Part shown: in pieces, positions 1 through 11,443 of the stretch
Position numbering within the stretch: position 1 is the first letter of the stretch
Layout: each line of letters opens with the position of its first letter
Source of the DNA: Micromussa lordhowensis
Lineage: Eukaryota; Cnidaria; Anthozoa; Scleractinia; Lobophylliidae
Length of the DNA: 64,000 nucleotides
Direction of reading: 5' to 3'
Assembly (NCBI GenBank): GCA_964020085.1
Contig: OZ026607.1
Location: 9,081,535-9,145,534 of the forward strand
Translations under genes and position numbers: made by a program
The notes under the pieces: model-generated
The model's input: the letters and a program-made list of their open reading frames with translations, nothing else
Told to the model about the DNA's origin: nothing
Databases searched by the model: none

Positions 1-676
1 AATATATATTACCTTGTTAAAAATTACGAAACTTGTTTTGAATACTGATTCTGCTCGTAAAATTGCCGGCGTATTCTAACGGTGGGAAACACTCAGAAAG
101 AGCTATGGCGTTTTCTGCTCAAATTCTTTTTCAGGCAAGCAAATTCTGCTCCGGAATCCTGCTCGAGATAAGTGACCGATCCCAGCTCAGCTACATCTTG
201 CATCGATAAATTGTAAACACTCATTGACGTTCGCAGTGAGTCGACCAACTGTAAGCAAATCTTGCTTTGCACAGTACCTCTTGGTAGCTGTGATAGCGAA
301 CTCTTCTGGTTTAATAAACTTGCCGGCAATTAAAAGCAACAGTTACGAACGATACTCAGAACTTTCAGTTAGTTTTGAAGTGTATGTCTGTTTTCAAATT
401 TTCGACCGTTACCTTCTTGGTTTCTCGCTGTTTCAAATCGTTTCCGAAAAATACTTGATTTCGGCTCAAAAATGCGCAATTCTATTCGGCACAATTCTGG
501 ATGACCACAGTAATGAATAATGCTTGAGTTTCTAGCGGCACAATCTATCCAAACCTCAGGTCTATCTATAACTAGTAGAATACAATCCCACTCTCTGATT
601 AAGCGAGCCAGCAATTTTCATATCCGCAGCACGTACTATACGCATCTTAATTTTTTGTCAACAACCCAAGGGATTT

Positions 677-853
677 CCAGGTGGTCCAGCGGGATGAGCT
701 GCGCGCGGCTGATCCAACTGTCGCACCTGGCGGTCGTAAGTTCAAGTCTCGATATGTCATAAAAGGAGTTATTCTCGAACGGCTTGGGGGTCGAATAACT
801 TCTCCCCCGATCGAGATTCGAGCTCGGGCCGGGAAAAAAATCCCGGATTTTTT
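677..853 (+). ncRNA. Candidate Pol III RNA gene / tRNA-derived SINE, one per array unit
   Basis: A tRNA-like head with an A-box match (TGGTCCAGCGGG, 682-693) and a B-box match (GTTCAAGTC, 740-748) about 47 bp apart. A 7-bp pair CCAGGTG/CACCTGG (677-683 with 724-730) encloses the head. Downstream are nested stems CTCGAA/TTCGAG (774-779 with 817-822) around GGGGG/CCCCC (786-790 with 804-808), then CCGGGA/TCCCGG (829-834 with 841-846), then T6 at 848-853, a typical Pol III stop. I saw no difference among the 15 copies inside this stretch, although changes occur just outside it. It is either a functional ncRNA gene or a SINE caught in the satellite. No canonical tRNA cloverleaf with a readable anticodon was found. 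Copies start at 677, 3541, 6411, 9274, 12100, 14966, 17828, 20698, 23571, 26445, 29320, 32193, 35066, 37939 and 40812. Confidence 0.55.
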
Positions 854-1229
854 GCTTGAATTAATTGATTTATTTACTTAGCTACTTTTTTTTTCCAGGC
901 TCTTTGGTGGTTTTTTTTCCCCCTCTTTTTTTCCCTTCTAACTTGAATGTTTTTTTTTTTAATTAATTGATTGATATTTATTGATTTTTTCCAATGTGTT
1001 TCAAGTTTTTTGTTGTTGTTTGGGATCAGCTTTTTCCTTATTGCTGTCGATCTGAGAGACTTTGTTTCTCCTTTATCGACGTCTGATTTCTTTGCTTTTT
1101 AAACCCTCTTGATCGGAACCAATAGACTTCTAAGACCGAGGAAGTTTGCCTAAGGTGGTTTGTTAGTCGGGAGCAATCCATGCCTTGGTTTCCCTGTGGG
1201 CAATATCGCACACAAACAGAATGCCAACA

Positions 1230-1261
1230 TTTGGTTTACCCAGAATATATATTACCTTGTT
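1230..1261 (+). repeat. Internal copy of the 32-bp unit-junction motif
   Basis: TTTGGTTTACCCAGAATATA... at 1230-1261 matches the unit-junction sequence at 2849-2880 in 30 of 32 bases and in the same orientation. The junction copy also contains the near-palindrome TTTGGTTTAACCAAA. It is repeated in every unit and splits the unit into about 1.23 and 1.64 kb. Confidence 0.85.
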
Positions 1262-2516
1262 TTCATGAAACGTAATCGATCTAGGATCAGTAAATATGTA
1301 GAAGGCTGCTTTGAAACTCGCTTGAGCCGATGAATGCTTTTAGTGAGCAACAGATCAGTCAGCTCTCGCGGTTTTGAGTGCAAGTTGTTTTTTGTTTTTA
1401 TATCATTTAGAATCACATTTCACGTTGTTGTTGTTTTTTATTTAATTACGGTGAATCTATCAAAACGTTCAGTAATATGCAATTGTGGAATTACCATAAG
1501 TAAGTTTGGCAGAGCTAGTCAGAATAAGTGAGATGGGACGGCGATTGAGAGTCGACTTGGGCTGAAATATGGCGCTGATTTCATGATTTCCAGTTCCTAG
1601 TTTGTCGCCTTCTGGTGGGTGAGGGTGGCGATGAGGAGAGGGTTGGAGACAACAATCCTTGAAACACTTCTGCGTCATTCTTAATTTATTGCTGTTGTTA
1701 TTCTCATAGATTATTACAATTGTCGTTTCTCGGCCACTAGTAAACCCTAGTCAAGTCTCTCGTTTTAGAGAGTTGGACGTTTGAACCCAGTGAAAAGCTA
1801 CAATACTGAAATATCAGTGTATTATTTCAGGTTCCTGTATGACATGGCTAGTTTTCGCAATGGATCTATTTGCCTGTATCCGCCAAAAAAATGCCACAGA
1901 ATCTGACTTGTCACTGATAATCTTTGATACAATTCTGTCCTAGAGCTAGCTTTCCACAAGACTTATCGTGGCTCAAATAAAAGGAAATCACTCTCCCGTA
2001 TGACTTTTGAAGCCAAAAAGACTACATCCACCGTCTTTTCATCGAATCATGAATTGTACAATTTAATATGAGTGCTTCCAACAAAGAATTCGAGTCTTGG
2101 GAACACAAACCTTCACATATCAAAGCCGCGGCGGAGAAGGCCTGCATCGTCTTAAATGGACTGAATAAGGGGTTCCTACATCGAGAATCGATTGAACTTC
2201 AAGCAAACTAGGCCATAATTTAATACGAGTAAGCGAACACTCCGCATGTTGTACCTACGTCAATGATCGACCGGTAGTCACACAATCAAATCTTATTCCC
2301 GCTGGCGAATCACAGACAGTTCTCATAGTTAGGTAGGCCGAAAACGCCCCAATTTAAGAAAACAAGCAAAGCTACTCACGATCAGTCTTTGACGAGATTT
2401 TCTTCACTCTGTCTGTGGCCATGTTTTGCTCGCAAACAGCAATGTCCCGGATGTACTTGAGTTTCATCGAGCGGGAAAGTATCGTTTCAACAGTACAACA
2501 TACTTTTTTGTAAGTC

Positions 2517-2609
2517 TTTAGCCACATCAATGTTCAGGCCAAATAATGCAACCAGCAGTACAAATGTCTAGTCCGTTGCACGTCTAAGCCCTGAATTGAT
2601 GTGGCTAAA
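2517..2609 (+). repeat. Inverted repeat (long hairpin) in array unit
   Basis: Perfect 15-bp arms TTTAGCCACATCAAT (2517-2531) and ATTGATGTGGCTAAA (2595-2609). They continue inward, after a 2-base bulge, as TCAGG/CCTGA, giving about 20 bp of stem and a loop of about 50 bases. Complete in units 1-3 and 7-15; units 4-6 lack nine bases of the left arm. It could be a relic of a foldback element or MITE, a cruciform, or an RNA hairpin; nothing decides between these. Confidence 0.85.
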
Positions 2610-2862
2610 GCTCTTTGCTGTCTGAAGCAAGCACAACATTATCGCCAAGCCCATGCACAGTCCAAACACCGGTTTACACATCTCAGGGCCGTTTCATGTA
2701 CGATAATGGACGACGCCTGCTAGCAAATCGTTAGACTTGCACCTTCATTGGACTTAATGATGTCCTCGGGCAGACTTCCTTTAGACAGCAGTTACAGAAG
2801 GCTAATCGGTCGGCTCCTGCTCAGAGTCACCGCTTTACCGGAGTCAGCTTTGGTTTAACCAA

Positions 2863-5732
2863 AATATATATTACCTTGTTAAAAATTACGAAACTTGTTT
2901 TGAATACTGATTCTGCTCGTAAAATTGCCGGCGTATTCTAACGGTGGGAAACACTCAGAAAGAGCTATGGCGTTTTCTGCTCAAATTCTTTTTCAGGCAA
3001 GCAAATTCTGCTCCGGAATCCTGCTCGAGATAAGTGACCGATCCCAGCTCAGCTATACATCTTGCATCGATAAATTGTAAACACTCATTGACGTTCGCAG
3101 TGAGTCGACCAACTGTAAGCAAATCTTGCTTTGCACAGTACCTCTTGGTAGCTGTGATAGCGAACTCTTCTGGTTTAATAAACTTGCCGGCAATTAAAAG
3201 CAACAGTTACGAACGATACTCAGAACTTTCAGTTAGTTTTGAAGTGTATGTCTGTTTTCAAATTTTCGACCGTTACCTTCTTGGTTTCTCGCTGTTTCAA
3301 ATCGTTTCCGAAAAATACTCGATTTCGGCTCAAAAATGCGCAATTCTATTCGGCACAATTCTGGATGACCACAGTAATGAATAATGCTTGAGTTTCTAGC
3401 GGCACAATCTATCCAAACCTCAGGTCTATCTATAACTAGTAGAATACAATCCCACTCTCTGATTAAGCGAGCCAGCAATTTTCATATCCGCAGCACGTAC
3501 TATACGCATCTTAATTTTTTGTCAACAACCCAAGGGATTTCCAGGTGGTCCAGCGGGATGAGCTGCGCGCGGCTGATCCAACTGTCGCACCTGGCGGTCG
3601 TAAGTTCAAGTCTCGATATGTCATAAAAGGAGTTATTCTCGAACGGCTTGGGGGTCGAATAACTTCTCCCCCGATCGAGATTCGAGCTCGGGCCGGGAAA
3701 AAAATCCCGGATTTTTTGCTTGAATTAATTGATTTATTTACTTAGCTACTTTTTTTTTCCAGGCTCTTTGGTGGGTTTTTTTCCCCCTCTTTTTTTTCCC
3801 TTCTAACTTGAATGTTTTTTTTTTAATTAATTGATTGATATTTATTGATTTTTTCCAATGTGTTTCAAGTTTTTTGTTGTTGTTTGGGATCAGCTTTTTC
3901 CTTATTGCTGTCGATCTGAGAGACTTTGTTTCTCCTTTATCGACGTCTGATTTCTTTGCTTTTTAAACCCTCTTGATCGGAACCAATAGACTTCTAAGAC
4001 CGAGGAAGTTTGCCTAAGGTGGTTTGTTAGTCGGGAGCAATCCATGCCTTGGTTTCCCTGTGGGCAATATCGCACACAAACAGAATGCCAACATTTGGTT
4101 TACCCAGAATATATATTACCTTGTTTTCATGAAACGTAATCGATCTAGGATCAGTAAATATGTAGAAGGCTGCTTTGAAACTCGCTTGAGCCGATGAATG
4201 CTTTTAGTGAGCAACAGATCAGTCAGCTCTCGCGGTTTTGAGTGCAAGTTGTTTTTTGTTTTTATATCATTTAGAATCACATTTCACGTTGTTGTTGTTG
4301 TTGTTTTTTATTTAATTACGGTGAATCTATCAAAACGTTCAGTAATATGCAATTGTGGAATTACCATAAGTAAGTTTGGCAGAGCTAGTCAGAATAAGTG
4401 AGATGGGACGGCGATTGAGAGTCGACTTGGGCTGAAATATGGCGCTGATTTCATGATTTCCAGTTCCTAGTTTGTCGCCTTCTGGTGGGTGAGGGTGGCG
4501 ATGAGGAGAGGGTTGGAGACAACAATCCTTGAAACACTTCTGCGTCATTCTTAATTTATTGCTGTTGTTATTCTCATAGATTATTACAATTGTCGTTTCT
4601 CGGCCACTAGTAAACCCTAGTCAAGTCTCTCGTTTTAGAGAGTTGGACGTTTGAACCCAGTGAAAAGCTACAATACTGAAATATCAGTGTATTATTTCAG
4701 GTTCCTGTATGACATGGCTAGTTTTCGCAATGGATCTATTTGCCTGTATCCGCCAAAAAAATGCCACAGAATCTGACTTGTCACTGATAATCTTTGATAC
4801 AATTCTGTCCTAGAGCTAGCTTTCCACAAGACTTATCGTGGCTCAAATAAAAGGAAATCACTCTCCCGTATGACTTTTGAAGCCAAAAAGACTACATCCA
4901 CCGTCTTTTCATCGAATCATGAATTGTACAATTTAATATGAGTGCTTCCAACAAAGAATTCGAGTCTTGGGAACACAAACCTTCACATATCAAAGCCGCG
5001 GCGGAGAAGGCCTGCATCGTCTTAAATGGACTGAATAAGGGGTTCCTACATCGAGAATCGATTGAACTTCAAGCAAACTAGGCCATAATTTAATACGAGT
5101 AAGCGAACACTCCGCATGTTGTACCTACGTCAATGATCGACCGGTAGTCACACAATCAAATCTTATTCCCGCTGGCGAATCACAGACAGTTCTCATAGTT
5201 AGGTAGGCCGAAAACGCCCCAATTTAAGAAAACAAGCAAAGCTACTCACGATCAGTCTTTGACGAGATTTTCTTCACTCTGTCTGTGGCCATGTTTTGCT
5301 CGCAAACAGCAATGTCCCGGATGTACTTGAGTTTCATCGAGCGGGAAAGTATCGTTTCAACAGTACAACATACTTTTTTGTAAGTCTTTAGCCACATCAA
5401 TGTTCAGGCCAAATAACGCAACCAGCAGTACAAATGTCTAGTCCGTTGCACGTCTAAGCCCTGAATTGATGTGGCTAAAGCTCTTTGCTGTCTGAAGCAA
5501 GCACAACATTATCGCCAAGCCCATGCACAGTCCAAACACCGGTTTACACATCTCAGGGCCGTTTCATGTACGATAATGGACGACGCCTGCTAGCAAATCG
5601 TTAGACTTGCACCTTCATTGGACTTAATGATGTCCTCGGGCAGACTTCCTTTAGACAGCAGTTACAGAAGGCTAATCGCTCGGCTCCTGCTCAGAGTCAC
5701 CGCTTTACCGGAGTCAGCTTTGGTTTAACCAA
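2863..5732 (+). repeat. Array unit 2 (2870 bp)
   Basis: Full unit with six GTT triplets and the TA insertion (GCTATACATC). Pol III-like element at 3541-3717; complete hairpin at 5387-5479. Confidence 0.95.
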
Positions 5733-8597
5733 AATATATATTACCTTGTTAAAAATTACGAAACTTGTTTTGAATACTGATTCTGCTCGTAAAATTGCCG
5801 GCGTATTCTAACGGTGGGAAACACTCAGAAAGAGCTATGGCGTTTTCTGCTCAAATTCTTTTTCAGGCAAGCAAATTCTGCTCCGGAATCCTGCTCGAGA
5901 TAAGTGACCGATCCCAGCTCAGCTATACATCTTGCATCGATAAATTGTAAACACTCATTGACGTTCGCAGTGAGTCGACCAACTGTAAGCAAATCTTGCT
6001 TTGCACAGTACCTCTTGGTAGCTGTGATAGCGAACTCTTCTGGTTTAATAAACTTGCCGGCAATTAAAAGCAACAGTTACGAACGATACTCAGAACTTTC
6101 AGTTAGTTTTGAAGTGTATGTCTGTTTTCAAATTTTCGACCGTTACCTTCTTGGTTTCTCGCTGTTTCAAATCGTTTCCGAAAAATACTCGATTTCGGCT
6201 CAAAAATGCGCAATTCTATTCGGCACAATTCTGGATGACCACAGTAATGAATAATGCTTGAGTTTCTAGCGGCACAATCTATCCAAACCTCAGGTCTATC
6301 TATAACTAGTAGAATACAATCCCACTCTCTGATTAAGCGAGCCAGCAATTTTCATATCCGCAGCACGTACTATACGCATCTTAATTTTTTGTCAACAACC
6401 CAAGGGATTTCCAGGTGGTCCAGCGGGATGAGCTGCGCGCGGCTGATCCAACTGTCGCACCTGGCGGTCGTAAGTTCAAGTCTCGATATGTCATAAAAGG
6501 AGTTATTCTCGAACGGCTTGGGGGTCGAATAACTTCTCCCCCGATCGAGATTCGAGCTCGGGCCGGGAAAAAAATCCCGGATTTTTTGCTTGAATTAATT
6601 GATTTATTTACTTAGCTACTTTTTTTTTTCCAGGCTCTTTGGTGGTTTTTTTTCCCCCTCTTTTTTTTCCCTTCTAACTTGAATGTTTTTTTTTTAATTA
6701 ATTGATTGATATTTATTGATTTTTTCCAATGTGTTTCAAGTTTTTTGTTGTTGTTTGGGATCAGCTTTTTCCTTATTGCTGTCGATCTGAGAGACTTTGT
6801 TTCTCCTTTATCGACGTCTGATTTCTTTGCTTTTTAAACCCTCTTGATCGGAACCAATAGACTTCTAAGACCGAGGAAGTTTGCCTAAGGTGGTTTGTTA
6901 GTCGGGAGCAATCCATGCCTTGGTTTCCCTGTGGGCAATATCGCACACAAACAGAATGCCAACATTTGGTTTACCCAGAATATATATTACCTTGTTTTCA
7001 TGAAACGTAATCGATCTAGGATCAGTAAATATGTAGAAGGCTGCTTTGAAACTCGCTTGAGCCGATGAATGCTTTTAGTGAGCAACAGATCAGTCAGCTC
7101 TCGCGGTTTTGAGTGCAAGTTGTTTTTTGTTTTTATATCATTTAGAATCACATTTCACGTTGTTGTTGTTTTTTATTTAATTACGGTGAATCTATCAAAA
7201 CGTTCAGTAATATGCAATTGTGGAATTACCATAAGTAAGTTTGGCAGAGCTAGTCAGAATAAGTGAGATGGGACGGCGATTGAGAGTCGACTTGGGCTGA
7301 AATATGGCGCTGATTTCATGATTTCCAGTTCCTAGTTTGTCGCCTTCTGGTGGGTGAGGGTGGCGATGAGGAGAGGGTTGGAGACAACAATCCTTGAAAC
7401 ACTTCTGCGTCATTCTTAATTTATTGCTGTTGTTATTCTCATAGATTATTACAATTGTCGTTTCTCGGCCACTAGTAAACCCTAGTCAAGTCTCTCGTTT
7501 TAGAGAGTTGGACGTTTGAACCCAGTGAAAAGCTACAATACTGAAATATCAGTGTATTATTTCAGGTTCCTGTATGACATGGCTAGTTTTCGCAATGGAT
7601 CTATTTGCCTGTATCCGCCAAAAAAATGCCACAGAATCTGACTTGTCACTGATAATCTTTGATACAATTCTGTCCTAGAGCTAGCTTTCCACAAGACTTA
7701 TCGTGGCTCAAATAAAAGGAAATCACTCTCCCGTATGACTTTTGAAGCCAAAAAGACTACATCCACCGTCTTTTCATCGAATCATGAATTGTACAATTTA
7801 ATATGAGTGCTTCCAACAAAGAATTCGAGTCTTGGGAACACAAACCTTCACATATCAAAGCCGCGGCGGAGAAGGCCTGCATCGTCTTAAATGGACTGAA
7901 TAAGGGGTTCCTACATCGAGAATCGATTGAACTTCAAGCAAACTAGGCCATAATTTAATACGAGTAAGCGAACACTCCGCATGTTGTACCTACGTCAATG
8001 ATCGACCGGTAGTCACACAATCAAATCTTATTCCCGCTGGCGAATCACAGACAGTTCTCATAGTTAGGTAGGCCGAAAACGCCCCAATTTAAGAAAACAA
8101 GCAAAGCTACTCACGATCAGTCTTTGACGAGATTTTCTTCACTCTGTCTGTGGCCATGTTTTGCTCGCAAACAGCAATGTCCCGGATGTACTTGAGTTTC
8201 ATCGAGCGGGAAAGTATCGTTTCAACAGTACAACATACTTTTTTGTAAGTCTTTAGCCACATCAATGTTCAGGCCAAATAACGCAACCAGCAGTACAAAT
8301 GTCTAGTCCGTTGCACGTCTAAGCCCTGAATTGATGTGGCTAAAGCTCTTTGCTGTCTGAAGCAAGCACAACATTATCGCCAAGCCCATGCACAGTCCAA
8401 ACACCGGTTTACACATCTCAGGGCCGTTTCATGTACGATAATGGACGACGCCTGCTAGCAAATCGTTAGACTTGCACCTTCATTGGACTTAATGATGTCC
8501 TCGGGCAGACTTCCTTTAGACAGCAGTTACAGAAGGCTAATCGCTCGGCTCCTGCTCAGAGTCACCGCTTTACCGGAGTCAGCTTTGGTTTAACCAA
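5733..8597 (+). repeat. Array unit 3 (2865 bp)
   Basis: Full unit with four GTT triplets as in unit 1 but with the TA insertion as in unit 2, so it combines markers from both neighbours. Pol III-like element at 6411-6587; complete hairpin at 8252-8344. Confidence 0.95.
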
Positions 8598-11443
8598 AAT
8601 ATATATTACCTTGTTAAAAATTACGAAACTTGTTTTGAATACTGATTCTGCTCGTAAAATTGCCGGCGTATTCTAACGGTGGGAAACACTCAGAAAGAGC
8701 TATGGCGTTTTCTGCTCAAATTCTTTTTCAGGCAAGCAAATTCTGCTCCGGAATCCTGCTCGAGATAAGTGACCGATCCCAGCTCAGCTACATCTTGCAT
8801 CGATAAATTGTAAACACTCATTGACGTTCGCAGTGAGTCGACCAACTGTAAGCAAATCTTGCTTTGCACAGTACCTCTTGGTAGCTGTGATAGCGAACTC
8901 TTCTGGTTTAATAAACTTGCCGGCAATTAAAAGCAACAGTTACGAACGATACTCAGAACTTTCAGTTAGTTTTGAAGTGTATGTCTGTTTTCAAATTTTC
9001 GACCGTTACCTTCTTGGTTTCTCGCTGTTTCAAATCGTTTCCGAAAAATACTCGATTTCGGCTCAAAAATGCGCAATTCTATTCGGCACAATTCTGGATG
9101 ACCACAGTAATGAATAATGCTTGAGTTTCTAGCGGCACAATCTATCCAAACCTCAGGTCTATCTATAACTAGTAGAATACAATCCCACTCTCTGATTAAG
9201 CGAGCCAGCAATTTTCATATCCGCAGCACGTACTATACGCATCTTAATTTTTTGTCAACAACCCAAGGGATTTCCAGGTGGTCCAGCGGGATGAGCTGCG
9301 CGCGGCTGATCCAACTGTCGCACCTGGCGGTCGTAAGTTCAAGTCTCGATATGTCATAAAAGGAGTTATTCTCGAACGGCTTGGGGGTCGAATAACTTCT
9401 CCCCCGATCGAGATTCGAGCTCGGGCCGGGAAAAAAATCCCGGATTTTTTGCTTGAATTAATTGATTTATTTACTTAGCTACTTTTTTTTTTCCAGGCTC
9501 TTTGGTGGGTTTTTTTCCCCCTCTTTTTTTTCCCTTCTAACTTGAATGTTTTTTTTTTAATTAATTGATTGATATTTATTGATTTTTTCCAATGTGTTTC
9601 AAGTTTTTTGTTGTTGTTTGGGATCAGCTTTTTCCTTATTGCTGTCGATCTGAGAGACTTTGTTTCTCCTTTATCGACGTCTGATTTCTTTGCTTTTTAA
9701 ACCCTCTTGATCGGAACCAATAGACTTCTAAGACCGAGGAAGTTTGCCTAAGGTGGTTTGTTAGTCGGGAGCAATCCATGCCTTGGTTTCCCTGTGGGCA
9801 ATATCGCACACAAACAGAATGCCAACATTTGGTTTACCCAGAATATATATTACCTTGTTTTCATGAAACGTAATCGATCTAGGATCAGTAAATATGTAGA
9901 AGGCTGCTTTGAAACTCGCTTGAGCCGATGAATGCTTTTAGTGAGCAACAGATCAGTCAGCTCTCGCGGTTTTGAGTGCAAGTTGTTTTTTGTTTTTATA
10001 TCATTTAGAATCACATTTCACGTTGTTGTTGTTGTTGTTTTTTATTTAATTACGGTGAATCTATCAAAACGTTCAGTAATATGCAATTGTGGAATTACCA
10101 TAAGTAAGTTTGGCAGAGCTAGTCAGAATAAGTGAGATGGGACGGCGATTGAGAGTCGACTTGGGCTGAAATATGGCGCTGATTTCATGATTTCCAGTTC
10201 CTAGTTTGTCGCCTTCTGGTGGGTGAGGGTGGCGATGAGGAGAGGGTTGGAGACAACAATCCTTGAAACACTTCTGCGTCATTATTAATTTATTGCTGTT
10301 GTTATTCTCATAGATTATTACAATTGTCGTTTCTCGGCCACTAGTAAACCCTAGTCAAGTCTCTCGTTTTAGAGAGTTGGACGTTTGAACCCAGTGAAAA
10401 GCTACAATACTGAAATATCAGTGTATTATTTCAGGTTCCTGTATGACATGGCTAGTTTTCGCAATGGATCTATTTGCCTGTATCCGCCAAAAAAATGCCA
10501 CAGAATCTGACTTGTCACTGATAATCTTTGATACAATTCTGTCCTAGAGCTAGCTTTCCACAAGACTTATCGTGGCTCAAATAAAAGGAAATCACTCTCC
10601 CGTATGACTGACTACATCCACCGTCTTTTCATCGAATCATGAATTGTACAATTGAATATGAGTGCTTCCAACAAAGAATTCGAGTCTTGGGAACACAAAC
10701 CTTCACATATCAAAGCCGCGGCGGAGAAGGCCTGCATCGTCTTAAATGGACTGAATAAGGGGTTCCTACATCGAGAATCGATTGAACTTCAAGCAAACTA
10801 GGCCATAATTTAATACGAGTAAGCGAACACTCCGCATGTTGTACCTACGTCAATGATCGACCGGTAGTCACACAATCAAATCTTATTCCCGCTGGCGAAT
10901 CACAGACAGTTCTCATAGTTAGGTAGGCCGAAAACGCCCCAATTTAAGAAAACAAGCAAAGCTACTCACGATCAGTCTTTGACGAGATTTTCTTCACTCT
11001 GTCTGTGGCCATGTTTTGCTCGCAAACAGCAATGTCCCGGATGTACTTGAGTTTCATCGAGCGGGAAAGTATCGTTTCAACAGTACAACATACTTTTTTG
11101 TAAGTCATCAATGTTCAGGCCAAATAACGCAACCAGCAGTACAAATGTCTAGTCCGTTGCACGTCTAAGCCCTGAATTGATGTGGCTAAAGCTCTTTGCT
11201 GTCTGAAGCAAGCACAACATTATCGCCAAGCCCATGCACAGTCCAAACACCGGTTTACACATCTCAGGGCCGTTTCATGTACGATAATGGACGACGCCTG
11301 CTAGCAAATCGTTAGACTTGCACCTTCATTGGACTTAATGATGTCCTCGGGCAGACTTCCTTTAGACAGCAGTTACAGAAGGCTAATCGCTCGGCTCCTG
11401 CTCAGAGTCACCGCTTTACCGGAGTCAGCTTTGGTTTAACCAA
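8598..11443 (+). repeat. Array unit 4 (2846 bp, hairpin-deleted)
   Basis: Shares GCTACATC with unit 1. It has a private 14-bp deletion near 10608 and the 9-bp deletion near 11107 that removes the outer left arm of the hairpin. It reads CATTATTAAT near 10281 and TACAATTGAA near 10650, markers shared with units 5 and 6. Pol III-like element at 9274-9450. Confidence 0.95.

Larger units (their letters stand above)
1..2862 (+). repeat. Array unit 1 (2862 bp, reference copy)
   Basis: Reference unit. It has four GTT triplets at about 1423-1434 and reads GCTACATC near 189, where most units have GCTATACATC. Pol III-like element at 677-853, internal copy of the start motif at 1230-1261, hairpin at 2517-2609. 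A private change is GGTCGGCT near 2808, where the others have GCTCGGCT. Confidence 0.95.

Noticed and set aside
369..614. 81-codon minus-strand ORF identical in all 15 units
   Set aside because: Identity is explained by array homogenisation; no family, no neighbouring gene signals, and it is overlapped by opposite-strand ORFs.
677..760. A functional tRNA gene
   Set aside because: The A and B boxes are good, but I could not build a full cloverleaf with acceptor stem and anticodon loop.
2840..2900. Spliced-leader RNA gene on the minus strand at the unit junction (CAAG/GTAATATATATTTTGG)
   Set aside because: A donor-like GTAA and a weak Sm-like site are present, but they are too close together and no conserved stem structure was seen.
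3034..3384. 116-codon plus-strand ORF repeated in most array units
   Set aside because: It overlaps equally long minus-strand ORFs, is broken in units 1, 4 and 5 by indels, and has no recognisable motif; its repetition follows from DNA homogenisation.
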